A stretch of DNA of 64,000 nt from NCBI RefSeq assembly GCF_018446385.1, contig NC_055992.1:102814947-102878946 (forward strand), given 5' to 3'. Shown piece after piece: positions 11,153-22,758 of the stretch. The DNA is from Zingiber officinale. Its lineage: Eukaryota > Streptophyta > Magnoliopsida > Zingiberales > Zingiberaceae. Under the pieces are notes generated by a model. That model searched no databases and had not been told where the DNA came from. It saw nothing but the letters and a program-made list of their open reading frames with translations. A program made the translations under genes and the position numbers. Position 1 is the first letter of the stretch; every line of letters begins with the position of its first letter.

Positions 11153-13478
11153 TGTAACACCCCACCCTCCACTCTACAGGTCTGTGAGGGTGGGACATTA
11201 CTAGACTATTAACTTTACTTAACTATTGTCGTTCACATATTGATAGTTGTACTTAGAACTCTTTAAAAACTCGAAACATGCAATAAGTAACAGCTGAAAA
11301 CATAAATAACTCATCTATACATTCTACTCAAGCATTTGTTCTCAACTAAAACTATATATCAATCTGAACATGCATGCAACAATAATACAACTGAAATAAT
11401 GGAACTAATGTGCATAACAATTTAAGTGGAAAAATTCTAAAAATATAAAAATATTCTATGAATAAACCATCAACATAAAAGAATAATTCCAACAAAGCAA
11501 AAAGGACTCAATCCACCTACATTTCACCAAAATGTCTAAATACAAAATCTTAATAAATTCTTTAAGAAAATCCCAAGGCTTCCATAGTCCAGACATCACA
11601 CATCCATCCACACCTCCTTGTCGCCTTCCTTCGCTATAAATTTTCCTTTCCTTTATCTGCAGTAAGAGGAAAATGTAACTATAAGAAGAATGCTTAGTAA
11701 GTGTTATCTAACTCACAAAACTCGAATATGCATGTGAATAGGAAGAAATCTAAAAACTGAATGCTTAAAAGAAATACTACACATGCTCATCTAGTAATAA
11801 AGGAATCAAACATACTGAAATGCTAAACATGTATAGCTGCTCATCTAATAGTAAATAACAGTAAGCAAAACTAAACAACATGCTAGCATAAAAGAAAACT
11901 AAACTTGCTGATTTTTAAACTTATGTGAAACTTATTTCACTTGTTCAAAAACTTATACTTTTATACTTCAAAATAATAATCTCTTGGGCCCAGGCTTAGT
12001 ACCATTGCGCGGTCCCTAATAGAAACTGAGGTAGTGAACCACCAGTCCTACGAGGGTAAAGACCTTGGTCTTAATAGGGCCAAGACCTTGGAATTGGTCA
12101 CCAGAATTTGTTTAACGACAACCTCGGAAGTCGGGTACTAGCCTCTTCAAGTAAAATACTTGTTACTTGTTTATACCTCTAATAAAAAAAATGCTTCATA
12201 CAAAACTGAATCTGCAGTGCTGAAACAAATCTAAAACTGCAATGCTTGAATAAAATCTAAAACATGCAGCGCTTAACAAATTAAAAAAAAACTAAAATGC
12301 TTGAATAAAACCCAAGACTGCAGTGCTCGGATAGAAGATCTAAAATTGCAAGGGAAAAACCTAGTAACCAAAAAGGTCTACTGATTACTCCCAAACTAAG
12401 GTCGTTCATGTCAAAGGCATAGCACAATCAAAACTAAAACCTGCTGAAACTTAAAAGCTATGTAAACCTATTCAAAGCTCATACTTTTACAGAACAACAG
12501 AAACCAAATCCTTTTGAAGCTATCTGCAGTACCACGGCAAGGAAGCAAAAGAAACCAAAATACAACTAGTAAGGAAAATTGCTACTGGAAACCTAAAACC
12601 ATAATTGTTCTTCATGCTCAGTGCCACGGCAACAAAAAAAATCGAAGATTGCTAGATTTCATATGAACCGATCATGCTCATCAAGGTCACAAATAGCAAA
12701 TCTAATTTAAAAACTAAAATACTAAATTCAAAGCCTGAAGAAACAACCACATGCTAAACAAACAAATCTATTTCCTTTCTTTGAAATTCACGGCAGCAAC
12801 ATCAAATACATTGCTTCCTACATCGTGCTTCGGAAAAACAAGAAGAAACAACCTCTAAAAGCCACTCCTACCGCAGGTGAGAAACACTTACTTTGTTCTT
12901 GGACTTACAATCGAAATCGCTTCTAGGGCTTCGGAGAAAACTCGAAATCCCGGCACCTTCTTCACGTCTACGTGTTCTCCTCAGCAAGGTGATCACGATG
13001 GTGGAGAAAGCCCTCGAAGATCGCCCTAGACCAGTCGCCGGAGAGAAGCCCTAGCTTCCTCTTTTCCGGTTTCGCCCGAGCAGGGAACGACGCCGCACGC
13101 GAGAGAGGAGAGGAAGTTTAGTCACGGAAAAAAAATCCCTAAGTTCTCTCTTTATCTCCCTTTATTACTAGAGTATCCTGTTATCTACTATTACTTAAAT
13201 TAATTTCGTTATCTATTTTATCATCACGGCCCTGCTGGGTTCCTGGTCAGCCGAAACAACTTAAGGCTTTGCTTAACCGGAGGTCTTCGGTTTGAACCTC
13301 GGCTCAACCTCTTTATTTTTTTGCAACTTGTTTCTTTTGGTAAAAATACCAAACGAACTCCGAAAATTACATAAAAATACTCTAAAAATTTCTAAAATTC
13401 TCTAGAATATTTCTAAAGCATTTCTAAATATTTTCAAGTACTATTAGGACTCCAAATAATGAAATTTGGGGTGTTACA
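11153..13478 (-). mobile_element. 3' LTR of the gypsy element
   Basis: 2326 bp, almost identical to 20334-22658. About 200 bp before its right edge is a GGTTTGAACCTCGG segment (GGTTCGAACC in the other copy), resembling a Pol III B box. The adjoining ATCCTCCGTACC at 13479-13490 is, on the minus strand, the purine-rich GGTACGGAGGAT expected of a polypurine tract. Confidence 0.92.
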
Positions 13479-13513
13479 ATCCTCCGTACCTTATAAAAAG
13501 TTCATCCTCGAAC

Positions 13514-14862
13514 TTAGAATAATTCTGGATATTTCTGTCTCATGCTGTCTTCATGCTCCCAAGTAACTTCCTCATGCTTCTGGTTCTGCCAGATGACCTT
13601 CACTAGTGGTACTTCTTTGTTCCTTAGTCTCTTAACTTCTTTGTCCACTATCTGTGTAGGTCTGCTCTCATAACTAAGATCCTCCTGAATCTGCACTGAC
13701 TGAGGTTGAATCACTTGGCTAGGGTCGTGGAGGCACTTCTTTAGCATGGAGACATGAAATACGTTGTGTATTGCTGACATGTCTTGTGGTAAGTCCAACT
13801 TGTAAGCTACTTTCCCAATCCTCTCTGTGATCAGGTAAGGCCCTACGTAGCGGGGACTTAACTTACCCTTTTTGCCAAATCTCATCACTCCCTTCACAGG
13901 AGCAACTTTGAGAAAGACTGAATCCCCTACTTGGAATTCAAGTGGCCTACGGCGTGCGTCAGCATAATTTTTCTGCCTACTCTGGGCAGTCTCAATTCTT
14001 TGTCTGATTTTCTGGATAGCCTGAGTGGTTTCATCTATCATTTCAGTTTGCCTGCCTAGTTCTGATTCCATCTCTTTTCTTTCTCCAGTCTCAAACCAGC
14101 ATATAGGTGATCTACACTTTCGGCCATACAGTGCTTCGTACGGTGCCATCTTGATAGTGGCCTGGTAGCTATTGTTATAGGCGAATTCAGCTAAGTACAG
14201 ATACATGCACCAACTACCCTTAAAATCTAATGCACAAGCCCTGAGCATGTCTTCTAAAATCTGATTTACTCGTTCTATCTGCCCATTAGTCTGGGGTTGA
14301 AAGGCTGTGCTGAACTTGAGTTTGGTGCCTAATGCATTCTGGACACACTCCCAAAAATGAGAGGTGAAGCACCCATCCCTATCGAAAATAATCGACTTCG
14401 GGACTCCATGAAGTCTGATCACTTCCTTAACATATAGCTGTGCCAACTGCTCTATAGAGTGGGACACCTTGATGGCTAGAAATAGGCAGACTTGGTCAAT
14501 CTGTCCACTATCACCCATATCGCATCGTACCCATTAGTGGTTCTTGGAAGACTTGTTATGATGTCCATGGATATTTCTTCCCACTTTCACTATGGTATTA
14601 GGAGGGGTTGTAGGACTCCTCCTGGCCTCTAGTGCTCTGCTTTGACTCTCTGGCATGTCAGGCAGGTACTGACATATTTTGCTACATCTCTCTTGAGTCC
14701 AGACCACCAGAATCTCTGCTTCAAATCTTGATACATCTTGGTGGAACCAGGATGCATGGAGTATGGTGTACTATGAGCTTCTTCTAGAATCTTTCTTCTC
14801 AATTCCTCATCATTGGGGACACAAAGGCGGCTCCCCTGATAAAGAATTCCACTGTCTAACAC
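13514..14862 (-). pseudogene. Gypsy integrase with chromodomain-like C-terminus, frameshifted
   Basis: Integrase inserts the cDNA copy into the genome in the nucleus. The N-terminal HHCC zinc-binding region (H-STPYSM-H...C-LT-C, about 14640-14760) is followed by a stop. A second stretch reads KSAYF and then loses one base near 14485. The long frame to 13514 carries the catalytic core: D in IIFDRDGCFTSHFW and E in GQIERVNQILEDML, with FQPQTNGQIERVN between. The C-terminal HNVFHVSMLKKC motif is followed by PLVKVIWQN...EEVTWEHEDSMRQKYPELF, matching the chromodomain of Tekay/Del chromoviruses, which in the family reads heterochromatin marks. Confidence 0.9.
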
Positions 14863-15087
14863 CCGAAACTCTGAATTTTCTTCTTTTTTATCCCTTGCTT
14901 TATCTTCTGGATATCCGGATCTTCACTTTGCTTTCTCTGTATATCCTCAAGCAAGGTTGACTCTAAGGTCAATGCAGAGAGTTTCCCAAGAGAGTTGCCC
15001 ATAAATAATTTCAACTCCAAAGTCTGACAATTCCTTCTGCAGTGGCAATGCTAATGATGACAAGGGCATCAGGGTTGCACTAGATTT
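14863..15087 (-). pseudogene. Linker between RNase H and integrase, broken
   Basis: After the RNase H stop the frame remains partly readable (KSSATLMPLSSLALPLQKEL) but has further stops. In the family this stretch joins RNase H to the integrase zinc-binding domain in one polyprotein, so the split is decay and not gene structure. Confidence 0.6.
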
Positions 15088-16677
15088 TCAGCTTAGTGCA
15101 TCCGCCACTTTGTTAGCTTTACCTGGGTGGTAGAGGATTTCACAGTCATAATCTTTAACCAACTCTAGCCACCTGCGCTGTCTCATGTTTAAGTCTTTCT
15201 GGGTAAAGAAATACTTCAAGCTCTGATGGTCTGTGAAGATTCTGCACTTGATTCCATACAAATAATGTCGCCAGAGTTTTAGTGCAAAGACCACAGCTGC
15301 CAACTCAAGATCATGAGTGGGATAATTCTTCTCATAGTCTTTGAGTTGTCTGAAAGCATAAGCTATAACCTTCCATTCTTGCATGAGAACATCTCCAAGG
15401 CCCATCTTGGAAGCATCACTGTATATGTCAAAACTCTTGTCACTCTCTCGAACAATCAGAATTGGAGCACTAGTCAGTCTTTTCTTCAATGCTTGGAAAC
15501 TTTGCTCACATTTGTCTGACCATTTAAACTTCTTGTTCTTTCTAGTGAGGGATGTTAGTGGAGAGGCTATCCCAGAAAAATCCTCCACGAACTTTCTGTA
15601 ATACCCAGCTAAACCAAGGAAGCTTCTGATCTCCCTGGCGTTCTTGGGTCTACTCCAGTTGTTGACCGCTTCTATTTTGGCAGGGTCCACCTGGATACCT
15701 TCTTTAGAAATGATGTGACCTAGAAACGCCACCTGCTCTAACCAGAACTCGCACTTTGAGAATTTGGCATAAAGCTGCTTTTGTTGAAGGGTCTGCAGTA
15801 CTATTCTCAAGTGTGTGTCATGCTCCTCTGGGGTTCTTGAATAGATCAGAATGTCGTCGATGAACACGATGACAAATTTGTCAAGGTATTCTCTGAACAC
15901 TCTATTCATTAAGTCCATGAAAACCGCAGGTGTATTAGTCACACTAAAAGGCATGACTACGAACTTGTAGTGTCCATATCTGGTCCTGAAAGCTGTTCTG
16001 GATATATCACTTTCTTTCACTTTCAACTGATGGTATCCAGAGCGCAAGTCTATCTTAGAGAACACTGTTGCCCCCTTTAACTGATCAATTAGATCATCTA
16101 TTCTAGGAAGAGGGTACTTGTTCTTAATTGTCACTTTGTTCAGCGCTCTATAATCTATGCACATTCGCATAGATCCGTCTTTCTTCTTAACGAACAACAC
16201 CGGAGCTCCCCATGGTGAGTGACTAGGACGAATGAAACCTTTGTCAAGTAGCTCATGGAGTTGTTCTTGTAGCTCTTTCAGTTCTGCTGGAGACATCTGG
16301 TACAGAGCTTTTGAAATTGGACCGGTACCAGGAACTAACTCAATTTCAAACTCCACTTCTCTGTTGGGAGGTAGTCCAGGTAGCTCTTCTGGAAATACCT
16401 CTGGATACTCACAGACTACCCAAACATCTTCTTGCTTGGGTCCTTTTTGTTCTTCTGTATTCACAATGTGTGTAAGAAAACCAGCACACTCTTTAGCTAA
16501 CATTTGCTGAGCTGTTAGGGAAGAGAGGAATTTCTGGGTCTTCCTCTTCGACACTCCCGTAAACTCAAAGAATGGTTCGCCTTCTGGGATGAAAATCACT
16601 TTCCTTTTGCGGTAGTCCACCGAAGCGCTATACTTACTGAGGAAATCCATACCCAGAATAACGTCAAAATCCTGCAT
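15088..16677 (-). pseudogene. Gypsy reverse transcriptase and RNase H
   Basis: A 529-codon open frame. It begins with the protease tail [22 protein letters not shown] motifs follow: [21 protein letters not shown] (about residues 149-169), [37 protein letters not shown] (the family usually has FGLTNAPA) and the catalytic [10 protein letters not shown] (271-280). RNase H shows [12 protein letters not shown] (417-428), the [12 protein letters not shown] block and [11 protein letters not shown], ending [14 protein letters not shown]. The TGA at 15088-15090 replaces the Arg that normally follows ADALS, as expected from CGA to TGA. Reverse transcription is therefore interrupted mid-polyprotein. Confidence 0.93.
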
Positions 16678-17036
16678 ACTAGAACTACTAAATTAACATA
16701 TAGCTCTCGGTCTGAAATTTTGACTGGTACAGCCCGAAACCACTGGTAGGACTCCATAACTTCCCCAGAAGGTAGGGTCGTTAAAAGCTTAGAGTTCATG
16801 CTCTCTGTAGGCATCTGAAATTCTTTGGCAAAGAGTACTGATATAAAAGAATGGGTCATCCCAGTATCAAATAGTGTAGTAGCTAAATGCTGAAAAATAA
16901 CTACTTGACCTGTTACGACCGTGGAGGCACTAGCAGCTTCCTCTTTAGTGAGGGAGAATACTCTGGCACTGACTGAAACTAGTGGGGCTTCCAACCTTCC
17001 TTGACTGAGCTGAGGTCCGTCCAGAGTTACAGGCAT
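16596..17036 (-). pseudogene. Gypsy aspartic protease
   Basis: Retroviral-type protease that cleaves Gag-Pol. The catalytic loop reads LFDTGMTHSFIS; the family consensus is D-T/S-G-A, so the Ala is replaced. The frame overlaps the downstream RT frame by about 80 bp. A frameshift near 16690 separates it from [11 protein letters not shown], which belongs to the same domain. Confidence 0.8.
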
Positions 17037-17382
17037 GTAGTGTACCGAGGCTTGTTCCCGTATTGCGCTGCCTGTTGCTGAGGTGCTTTGAGCTTGTTAG
17101 GGCATGCCTTAGCCAGGTGTCCTTCTTGACCACACGAATAACATCCAGTCAGACCCAAAAGACAGGCTCCTGGATGTAGTCTCCCATATTTAGGGCAGGG
17201 AGGGAACTTGGCCTGCTTGTCTGTAGGACCTCCCTTTTGGCTACCTCCTGTATTCCACCGTTTCCTCTTGTTATCTTTGCCCTTCCAGTGCTGCTTACTT
17301 GCCTGAGGTTTCTGACTCCCTGCTGTCTTGTCCTCTATCTTGACTGGATTGAATTGCATTTGTTGTGCCTTGATGCTGTTCA
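17027..17382 (-). pseudogene. Gypsy Gag C-terminal part with CCHC zinc knuckle
   Basis: Reads KIEDKTAGSQKPQASKQHWK, then KFPPCPKYGRLH and the knuckle CYSCGQEGHLAKACP (about 17095-17150), which binds RNA in the particle. The segment 17241-17382 is a second copy of gag sequence found at 19154-19295. The two copies flank a foreign insert. Confidence 0.85.
17241..17382 (-). repeat. 142-bp direct repeat, left copy
   Basis: Same length and direction as 19154-19295, from CTACCTCCTG to ATGCTGTTCA. One mismatch was noticed by eye (TGACTGGATT versus TGACTAGATT). The copies bracket the insert 17383-19153. The intact gag would contain this sequence once. Confidence 0.9.
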
Positions 17383-19153
17383 AAATTTGGTGTTAGCCAT
17401 TTTCATGTCACTTGGCACATCAAATTAATTAAGATTGAAACTCATTAAAATTAATACAAGTGTTGTAGTAACGAGTCCCAAGTCGTATTTTTTTTTCCAA
17501 GGGTTATTAGTAAGTATGTTTGTGCTTTAGAATTAATTCACATTGTTTTCTCACATAAACAAAGTTTATTAGGCATTCTCATCTATCAAGCATCATGGAA
17601 TCAATTTCTTGAACTAACCATTACAGCAACAATTAACCTCAAAGCTTTATCACTACTTGATAAACCAAACTACATACAATCTTCAATTACAATCACTTCA
17701 ACAGTCAACTTCAAGAATTCAGTCAAAATAGCATTGTTCAGAGGAAACAATCTATATATCAGAATAAGCATCCAACATTTAGGCATGATCACAGACTTAA
17801 CATATCCAATGAACCAAACAAAAGCTTTGCTAACTAAACAACCAAAACTAACAAATTCATGCTAATCAGAACATCTAGTTTAAATCACAAACTAGTTAAA
17901 CAACTAATCCAGAAGTTAGACAAGATTTAGATTGTATTAACTCAGAGAAATCAGAACTGCACACTAGAAATCAGAACCTGGGTTTGTTAAGCAGTAAATC
18001 AACAAAATCAGAACATGAAAGAAACAAAATGTAGAAATAATAAACTGTAAAATCAAAATCTAAGCCATCTCTATCCAAAACTACTCTTCTAATGAGTCTT
18101 TCCTTGCCGTCACACAAAGACTTGAAGAAGAAGCTCTCAAACACTTAACTCAGTTCAGAATTCTCCAGCACCAAAGAAAATCTTCTCGGAAAAGCTGGTG
18201 AAGAATGAATCTGCCAAGCTCGAAATTCTGCAGATCTGGAATCGAAATTCTCTGGATCGATGCTCTCTGATGGAGGGCAAGCCACTGTCACCAAGGAACT
18301 CCTCTGATGATGGCTGAAACAGAGGAAATCAATCGAATAGATCTGAGCTCCGGAGAGGAAATCGCCGGCGCGTGCAGAGGATCAGGACTTGGAAGCTAAC
18401 GGATGGAAGCTCCAACGCCAATGAGACTCACTAAGAAGTAGATCTGGAAGAAGATGGTGGTCGGAATCCACTGGAAATCTCGCGGGATGCGGCGCTGTGC
18501 ATGGAGGAATCGACGAAGGAGCTGTACTGTAGCTTCTCAGATTTAAACAGATCTCAGATTTGATCGGACGGCTGAGATGATTTTTGGGCTAAATCAACGG
18601 TGAAAAGTCATCCAAAATCCGATCCGAAGGTACTGATGTTGATCTAGGGTCTGGATCTACTCTCCTGTAAGTCGGATCGATCAGATCATCACTGGATGGC
18701 CCAGATCCGACTAGTCTTCAATAAACGGTCCAGATTAAGTCGGGCTGGATCAATAGCTAGATGAACTCAGATCTGCATCAAAACTTCTGGATCTTCATCA
18801 ATGACTCAGATCTGCTCGCCATTAAGTTAGATCGGCCAGATCTTCAACGGATGGCTCAGATCTACTCATTCTTGGATGAACGGCTTATAATGCTCCGAGG
18901 CTTGATCGACTTGATTAGCCCTTGATTTGAGCCCAAGTGTGGTCTGATTTGATCAGGTCCATGACCCTTTTGATGCCTACAAAATAAGAATCAAATATTA
19001 GCACCAAATACCATGAAAATTAGCTAATTTGCAATTAGGTCCAAAATCAAATGCAATATTGAAATACAATCTAAATGTGAGATTATGCTATGAATAAACT
19101 AATAAAAACATGCATTATGATTCAAAATAATATAGCGAAAATCATGGTTATCA
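17383..19153 (-). mobile_element. LTR-like insert (Tat/Athila-type) inside gypsy gag
   Basis: 1771 bp with no coding capacity. On the minus strand it runs TGATAACCATG...GGCTAACACCA plus AATTT. The TGAT start and the CTAACACCAAATTT end, where a Tat-type primer site would begin, resemble LTRs of the Tat/Athila branch of Ty3/gypsy. An AACGAGTCCCAAGTCGTA segment near 17475 is also familiar from those LTRs. No RT or gag is present. Five interior-like bases (AATTT) are retained beyond the likely LTR end and no short TSD is seen; instead there is a 142-bp duplication. Confidence 0.55.
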
Positions 19154-19295
19154 CTACCTCCTGTATTCCACCGTTTCCTCTTGTTATCTTTGCCCTTCCA
19201 GTGCTGCTTACTTGCCTGAGGTTTCTGACTCCCTGCTGTCTTGTCCTCTATCTTGACTAGATTGAATTGCATTTGTTGTGCCTTGATGCTGTTCA
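19154..19295 (-). repeat. 142-bp direct repeat, right copy
   Basis: Partner of 17241-17382. It is continuous with upstream gag to the right and with the LTR-like insert to the left. Confidence 0.9.
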
Positions 19296-20075
19296 GATAG
19301 TGCTCAGCGACTAATGCCCTGCTGACCAGCTCTTCACCAGTCTGTGGTCGGTGAGTTCCACTACTCACGTTAAGTGCTATTTCTGGCCTCAGCATTCAGA
19401 GAATCAGTCTGACTCGTTCTTTCTCTGTACTTACTAGCTCTGGGCAGAGACGAGCTAGTCTGTTGAATCTCTTTACTGCTTCTTCTACTGGCAGGTCACC
19501 TTGTCTGAATTCTATAAATTCCTCATAATGTTTATTGGTGATCCGTTGGCGGAAGAATTCTTCGTGAAACTCTGTCTCGAAGTAAGCCCAACTCATCTGA
19601 TTGACTGCTCTCTTACTCTTAACTCTCTCCCACTACATACGAGCATCTCCAGATAGGCAGAAAGAGACACACTTGACCTTCTCGACTTCTGGCCAGTCAA
19701 GAAGCTCCATGGTGCTCTCCTGTGTCTTAAACCAAGCCTGGGCATCCCAGGGCTCAGTCGTGCCCGAGAAGCTTTCTAGATTCAGCTTCAGCCACTATAT
19801 CAGGTATGTTTCTTGTCTTCTAGGTGATGTGGCGACTTCCAGGGTGGTTGGTGGAACCTCAGTCACCACTGGAGTCTCCACATTATAGTTGGAGGAGTGG
19901 GAGGGACTGGCTGCCTATTAGCCATCAGATTGACGATCACTTGTTGCTGCTCTGCCACTTGTCTCTGGAGTTGAGCAGCAACTTCAGAGAGATTTGGTTC
20001 AGTTGCTCTGGGCTCTTCGTTCTCCTGTGCTTGGTCCTCAGTACGAGCGGTACGGGGACATCCTCTTCTTGACAT
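19154..20075 (-). pseudogene. Gypsy Gag, N-terminal and capsid part
   Basis: Starts MSRRGCPRTARTEDQAQE at 20075 and runs through a Gln-rich coiled stretch (VAAQLQRQVAEQQQVIVNLM). A frameshift and several stops follow. The capsid core is then readable: ESFSGTTEPWDAQAWFK, MSWAYFETEFHEEFFRQRIT, EEFIEFRQGDLPVEEAVKRF and RLCPEL. These are hallmarks of the Retrotrans_gag domain. It continues into the duplicated segment. Confidence 0.88.
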
Positions 20076-20318
20076 CTAGTCATGTAGAGAGAGAAAACCT
20101 GAAATTATCTCTATACTCTCTAGACATATATATAAAATATAGAAAGACAAACAAGAACTTTTATCTAGCTTAAGCATATATAAGCAAATATTTCTAAGGA
20201 TTTCTCTATACTACAAATAATAAGGAAAGACATACTAAATGAAAGAATTTAAGTACTTTCTTACTTAAAGACGGCAAGGCTGATGCTGATGTGTATGTGA
20301 TGCTGGAGAATGGGAACT

Positions 20319-20330
20319 GCTCTGATACCA
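20319..20330 (-). other. Primer-binding site of the gypsy element
   Basis: Minus strand TGGTATCAGAGC, complementary to initiator Met tRNA, three bases from the 5' LTR edge at 20334. Confidence 0.9.
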
Positions 20331-20333
20331 ACT

Positions 20334-22658
20334 TGTAACACCCCACCCTCCACTCTACAGGTCTGTGAGGGTGGGACGTTACTAGACTATTAACTTTACT
20401 TAACTATTGTCGTCCACATATTGATAGTAGTACTTAGAACTCTTTAAAAACTCGAAACATGCAATAAGTAACAGTTGAAAATAAAAATAACTCATCTATA
20501 CATTCTACTCAAGCATTTGTTCTCAACTAAAACTATATATCAATCTGAACATGCATGCAACAATAATACAACTCAAATAATGGCACTAATGTGCATAGCA
20601 ATTTAAGTGGAAAAATTCTAAAAATATAAAAACATTCTATGAATAAACCATCAACATAAAAGAATAATTCCAACAAAGCAAAAAGGACTCAATCCACCTA
20701 CATTTCACCAAAATGTCTAAATACAAAATCTTAATAAATTCTTTAAGAAAATCTCAAGGCTTCCATAGTCCAGACATCACACATCCATCCACACCTCCTT
20801 GTCGCCTTCCTTCGCTATAAATTTTCCTTTCCTTTATCTACAGTAAGAGGAAAATGTAACTATAAGCAGAATGCTTAGTAAGCGCTATCTAACTCACAAA
20901 ACTCGAATATGCATGTGAATAGGAAGAAATCTAAAAACTGAATGCTTAAAAGAAATACTACACATGCTCATCTAGTAATAAAGGAATCAAACATACTGAA
21001 ATGCTAAACATGTATAGCTGCTCATCTAATAGTAAATAACAGTAAGCAAAACTAAACAACATGCTAGCATAAAAGAAAACTAAACTTGCTGATTTTTAAA
21101 CTTATGTGAAACTTATTTCACTTGTTCAAAAACTTATACTTTTATACTCCAAAATAATAATCTCTTGGGCCCAAGCGTAGTACCATTGCGCGGTCCCTAA
21201 TAGAAACTGAGATAGCGAACCACTAGTCCTACGAGGGTAAAGACCTTGGTCTTACCAGGGCCAAGACCTCAGAATTGGTCACTTGGATTTGTTTAACGAC
21301 AACCTCGGAAGTCGGGTACTAGCCTCTTTAAGTAAAATACTTGTTACTTGTTTATACCTCTAATAAAAAAAATGCTTCATACAAAACTGAATCTGCAGTG
21401 CTGAAACAAATCTAAAACTGCAATGCTTGAATAAAATCTAAAACATGCAGCGCTTAACAAATTAAAAAAAACTAAAATGCTTGAATAAAACCCAAGACTG
21501 CAGTGCTCAGATAGAAGATCTAAAACTGCAAGGGAAAAACCTAGTAACCAAAAAGGTCTACTGATTACTTCCAAACTAAGGTCGTTCATGTCAAAGGCAT
21601 AGCACAATCAAAACTAACACCTGCTGAAACTTAAAATCTATGTAAACCTGTTCAAAGCTCATACTTTTACAGAACAACAGAAACCAAATCCTGTTGAAGC
21701 TATCTGCAGTACCACGACAAGGAAGCAAAAGAAACCAAAATACAACTAGTAAGGAAAATTGCTACTGGAAACCTAAAACCATAATTGTTCTTCATGCTCA
21801 GTGCCACAGCAACAAAAAAAACCGAAGATTGCTAGATTTCATATGAACCGATCATGCTCATCAAGGTCACAAACAACAAATCTAATTTAAAAACTGAAAT
21901 AATAAATTCAAAGCCTGAAGAAACAACCACATGCTAAACAAACAAATCTATTTCCTTTCTTTGAAATTCACGGCAGCAACATCAAATACATTGCTTCCTA
22001 CATCGTGCTTCAGAAAAACAAGAAGAAACAACCTCTAAAAGCTACTCCTACCACAGGTGAGAAACACTTACTTTGTTCTTGGACTTACAACCGAAATCGC
22101 TTCTAGGGCTTCGGAGAAAACTCGAAATCCCGGCACCTTCTTCACGTCTACGTGTTCTCCTCAGCAAGGTGATCACGATCATGGAGAAAGCCCTCGGAGA
22201 TCGCCCTGGACAGGTCGCCGGAGAGAAGCCCTAGCTTCCTCTTTTCCGGTTTCGCCCGAGCAGGGAACGACGCCGCACGCGAGAGAGGAGAGGAAGTTTA
22301 GTCACGGAAAAAAAATCCCTAAGTTCTCTCTTTATCTCCCTTTATTACTAGAGTATCCTGTTATCTACTATTGCTTAAATTAATTTCGTTATCTATTTTA
22401 TCAGTACGACCCTGCTGGGTTCCTGGTCAGCCGAAACAACTTAAGGCTTTGCTTAACCGGAGGTCTCCGGTTCGAACCTCGGCTCAACCTCTTTATTTTT
22501 TTGCAACTTGTTTCTTTTGGTAAAAATACCAAACGAATTCCGAAAATTACATAAAAATACTCTAAAAATTTCTAAAATTCTATAGAATATTTCTAAAGCA
22601 TTTCTAAATATTTTCAAGTACTATTAGGACTCCAAATAATGAAATTTGGGGTGTTACA
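20334..22658 (-). mobile_element. 5' LTR of the gypsy element
   Basis: 2325 bp, TGTAACACCCC...GGGGTGTTACA. It differs from 11153-13478 by scattered substitutions, many of them C/T or G/A. The TSD CTAGG follows at 22659. Confidence 0.92.
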
Positions 22659-22663
22659 CTAGG

Positions 22664-22753
22664 CAACAGGTGAACATGTTGAGACCTTTACATCAACCCT
22701 CTAGGATGTTCTTAACATGAATTACAAAGTATTATATGACACAGTGGATGGTG
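22664..22753 (+). pseudogene. Harbinger Myb-like protein, second segment
   Basis: Continues the frame after the gypsy insertion: (RA)TGEHVETFTST, DVLNMNYKVLYDTVDGG. It follows CEIFGND at 11140, as expected for the family pattern IFGxDRATGE. It has one in-frame TAG and ends at the next insertion, next to TSD GTAAT (22754-22758). Confidence 0.75.
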
Positions 22754-22758
22754 GTAAT

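Larger units (their letters stand above)
11153..22658 (-). mobile_element. Complete Ty3/gypsy chromovirus (Tekay/Del-like), 11.5 kb
   Basis: Both LTRs run TGTAACACCCC...GGGGTGTTACA (11153-13478 and 20334-22658). A 5-bp target duplication, CTAGG, lies at 11148-11152 and 22659-22663. The order on the minus strand is PBS, gag, zinc knuckle, protease, RT, RNase H, integrase and a chromodomain-like tail, which is the gypsy order. LTR length above 2 kb plus the tail points to the Tekay/Del group. By eye the LTRs differ at only a few percent of sites, so insertion is fairly recent, yet every coding part carries stops or frameshifts. A 1.8-kb insert interrupts gag. Confidence 0.93.
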
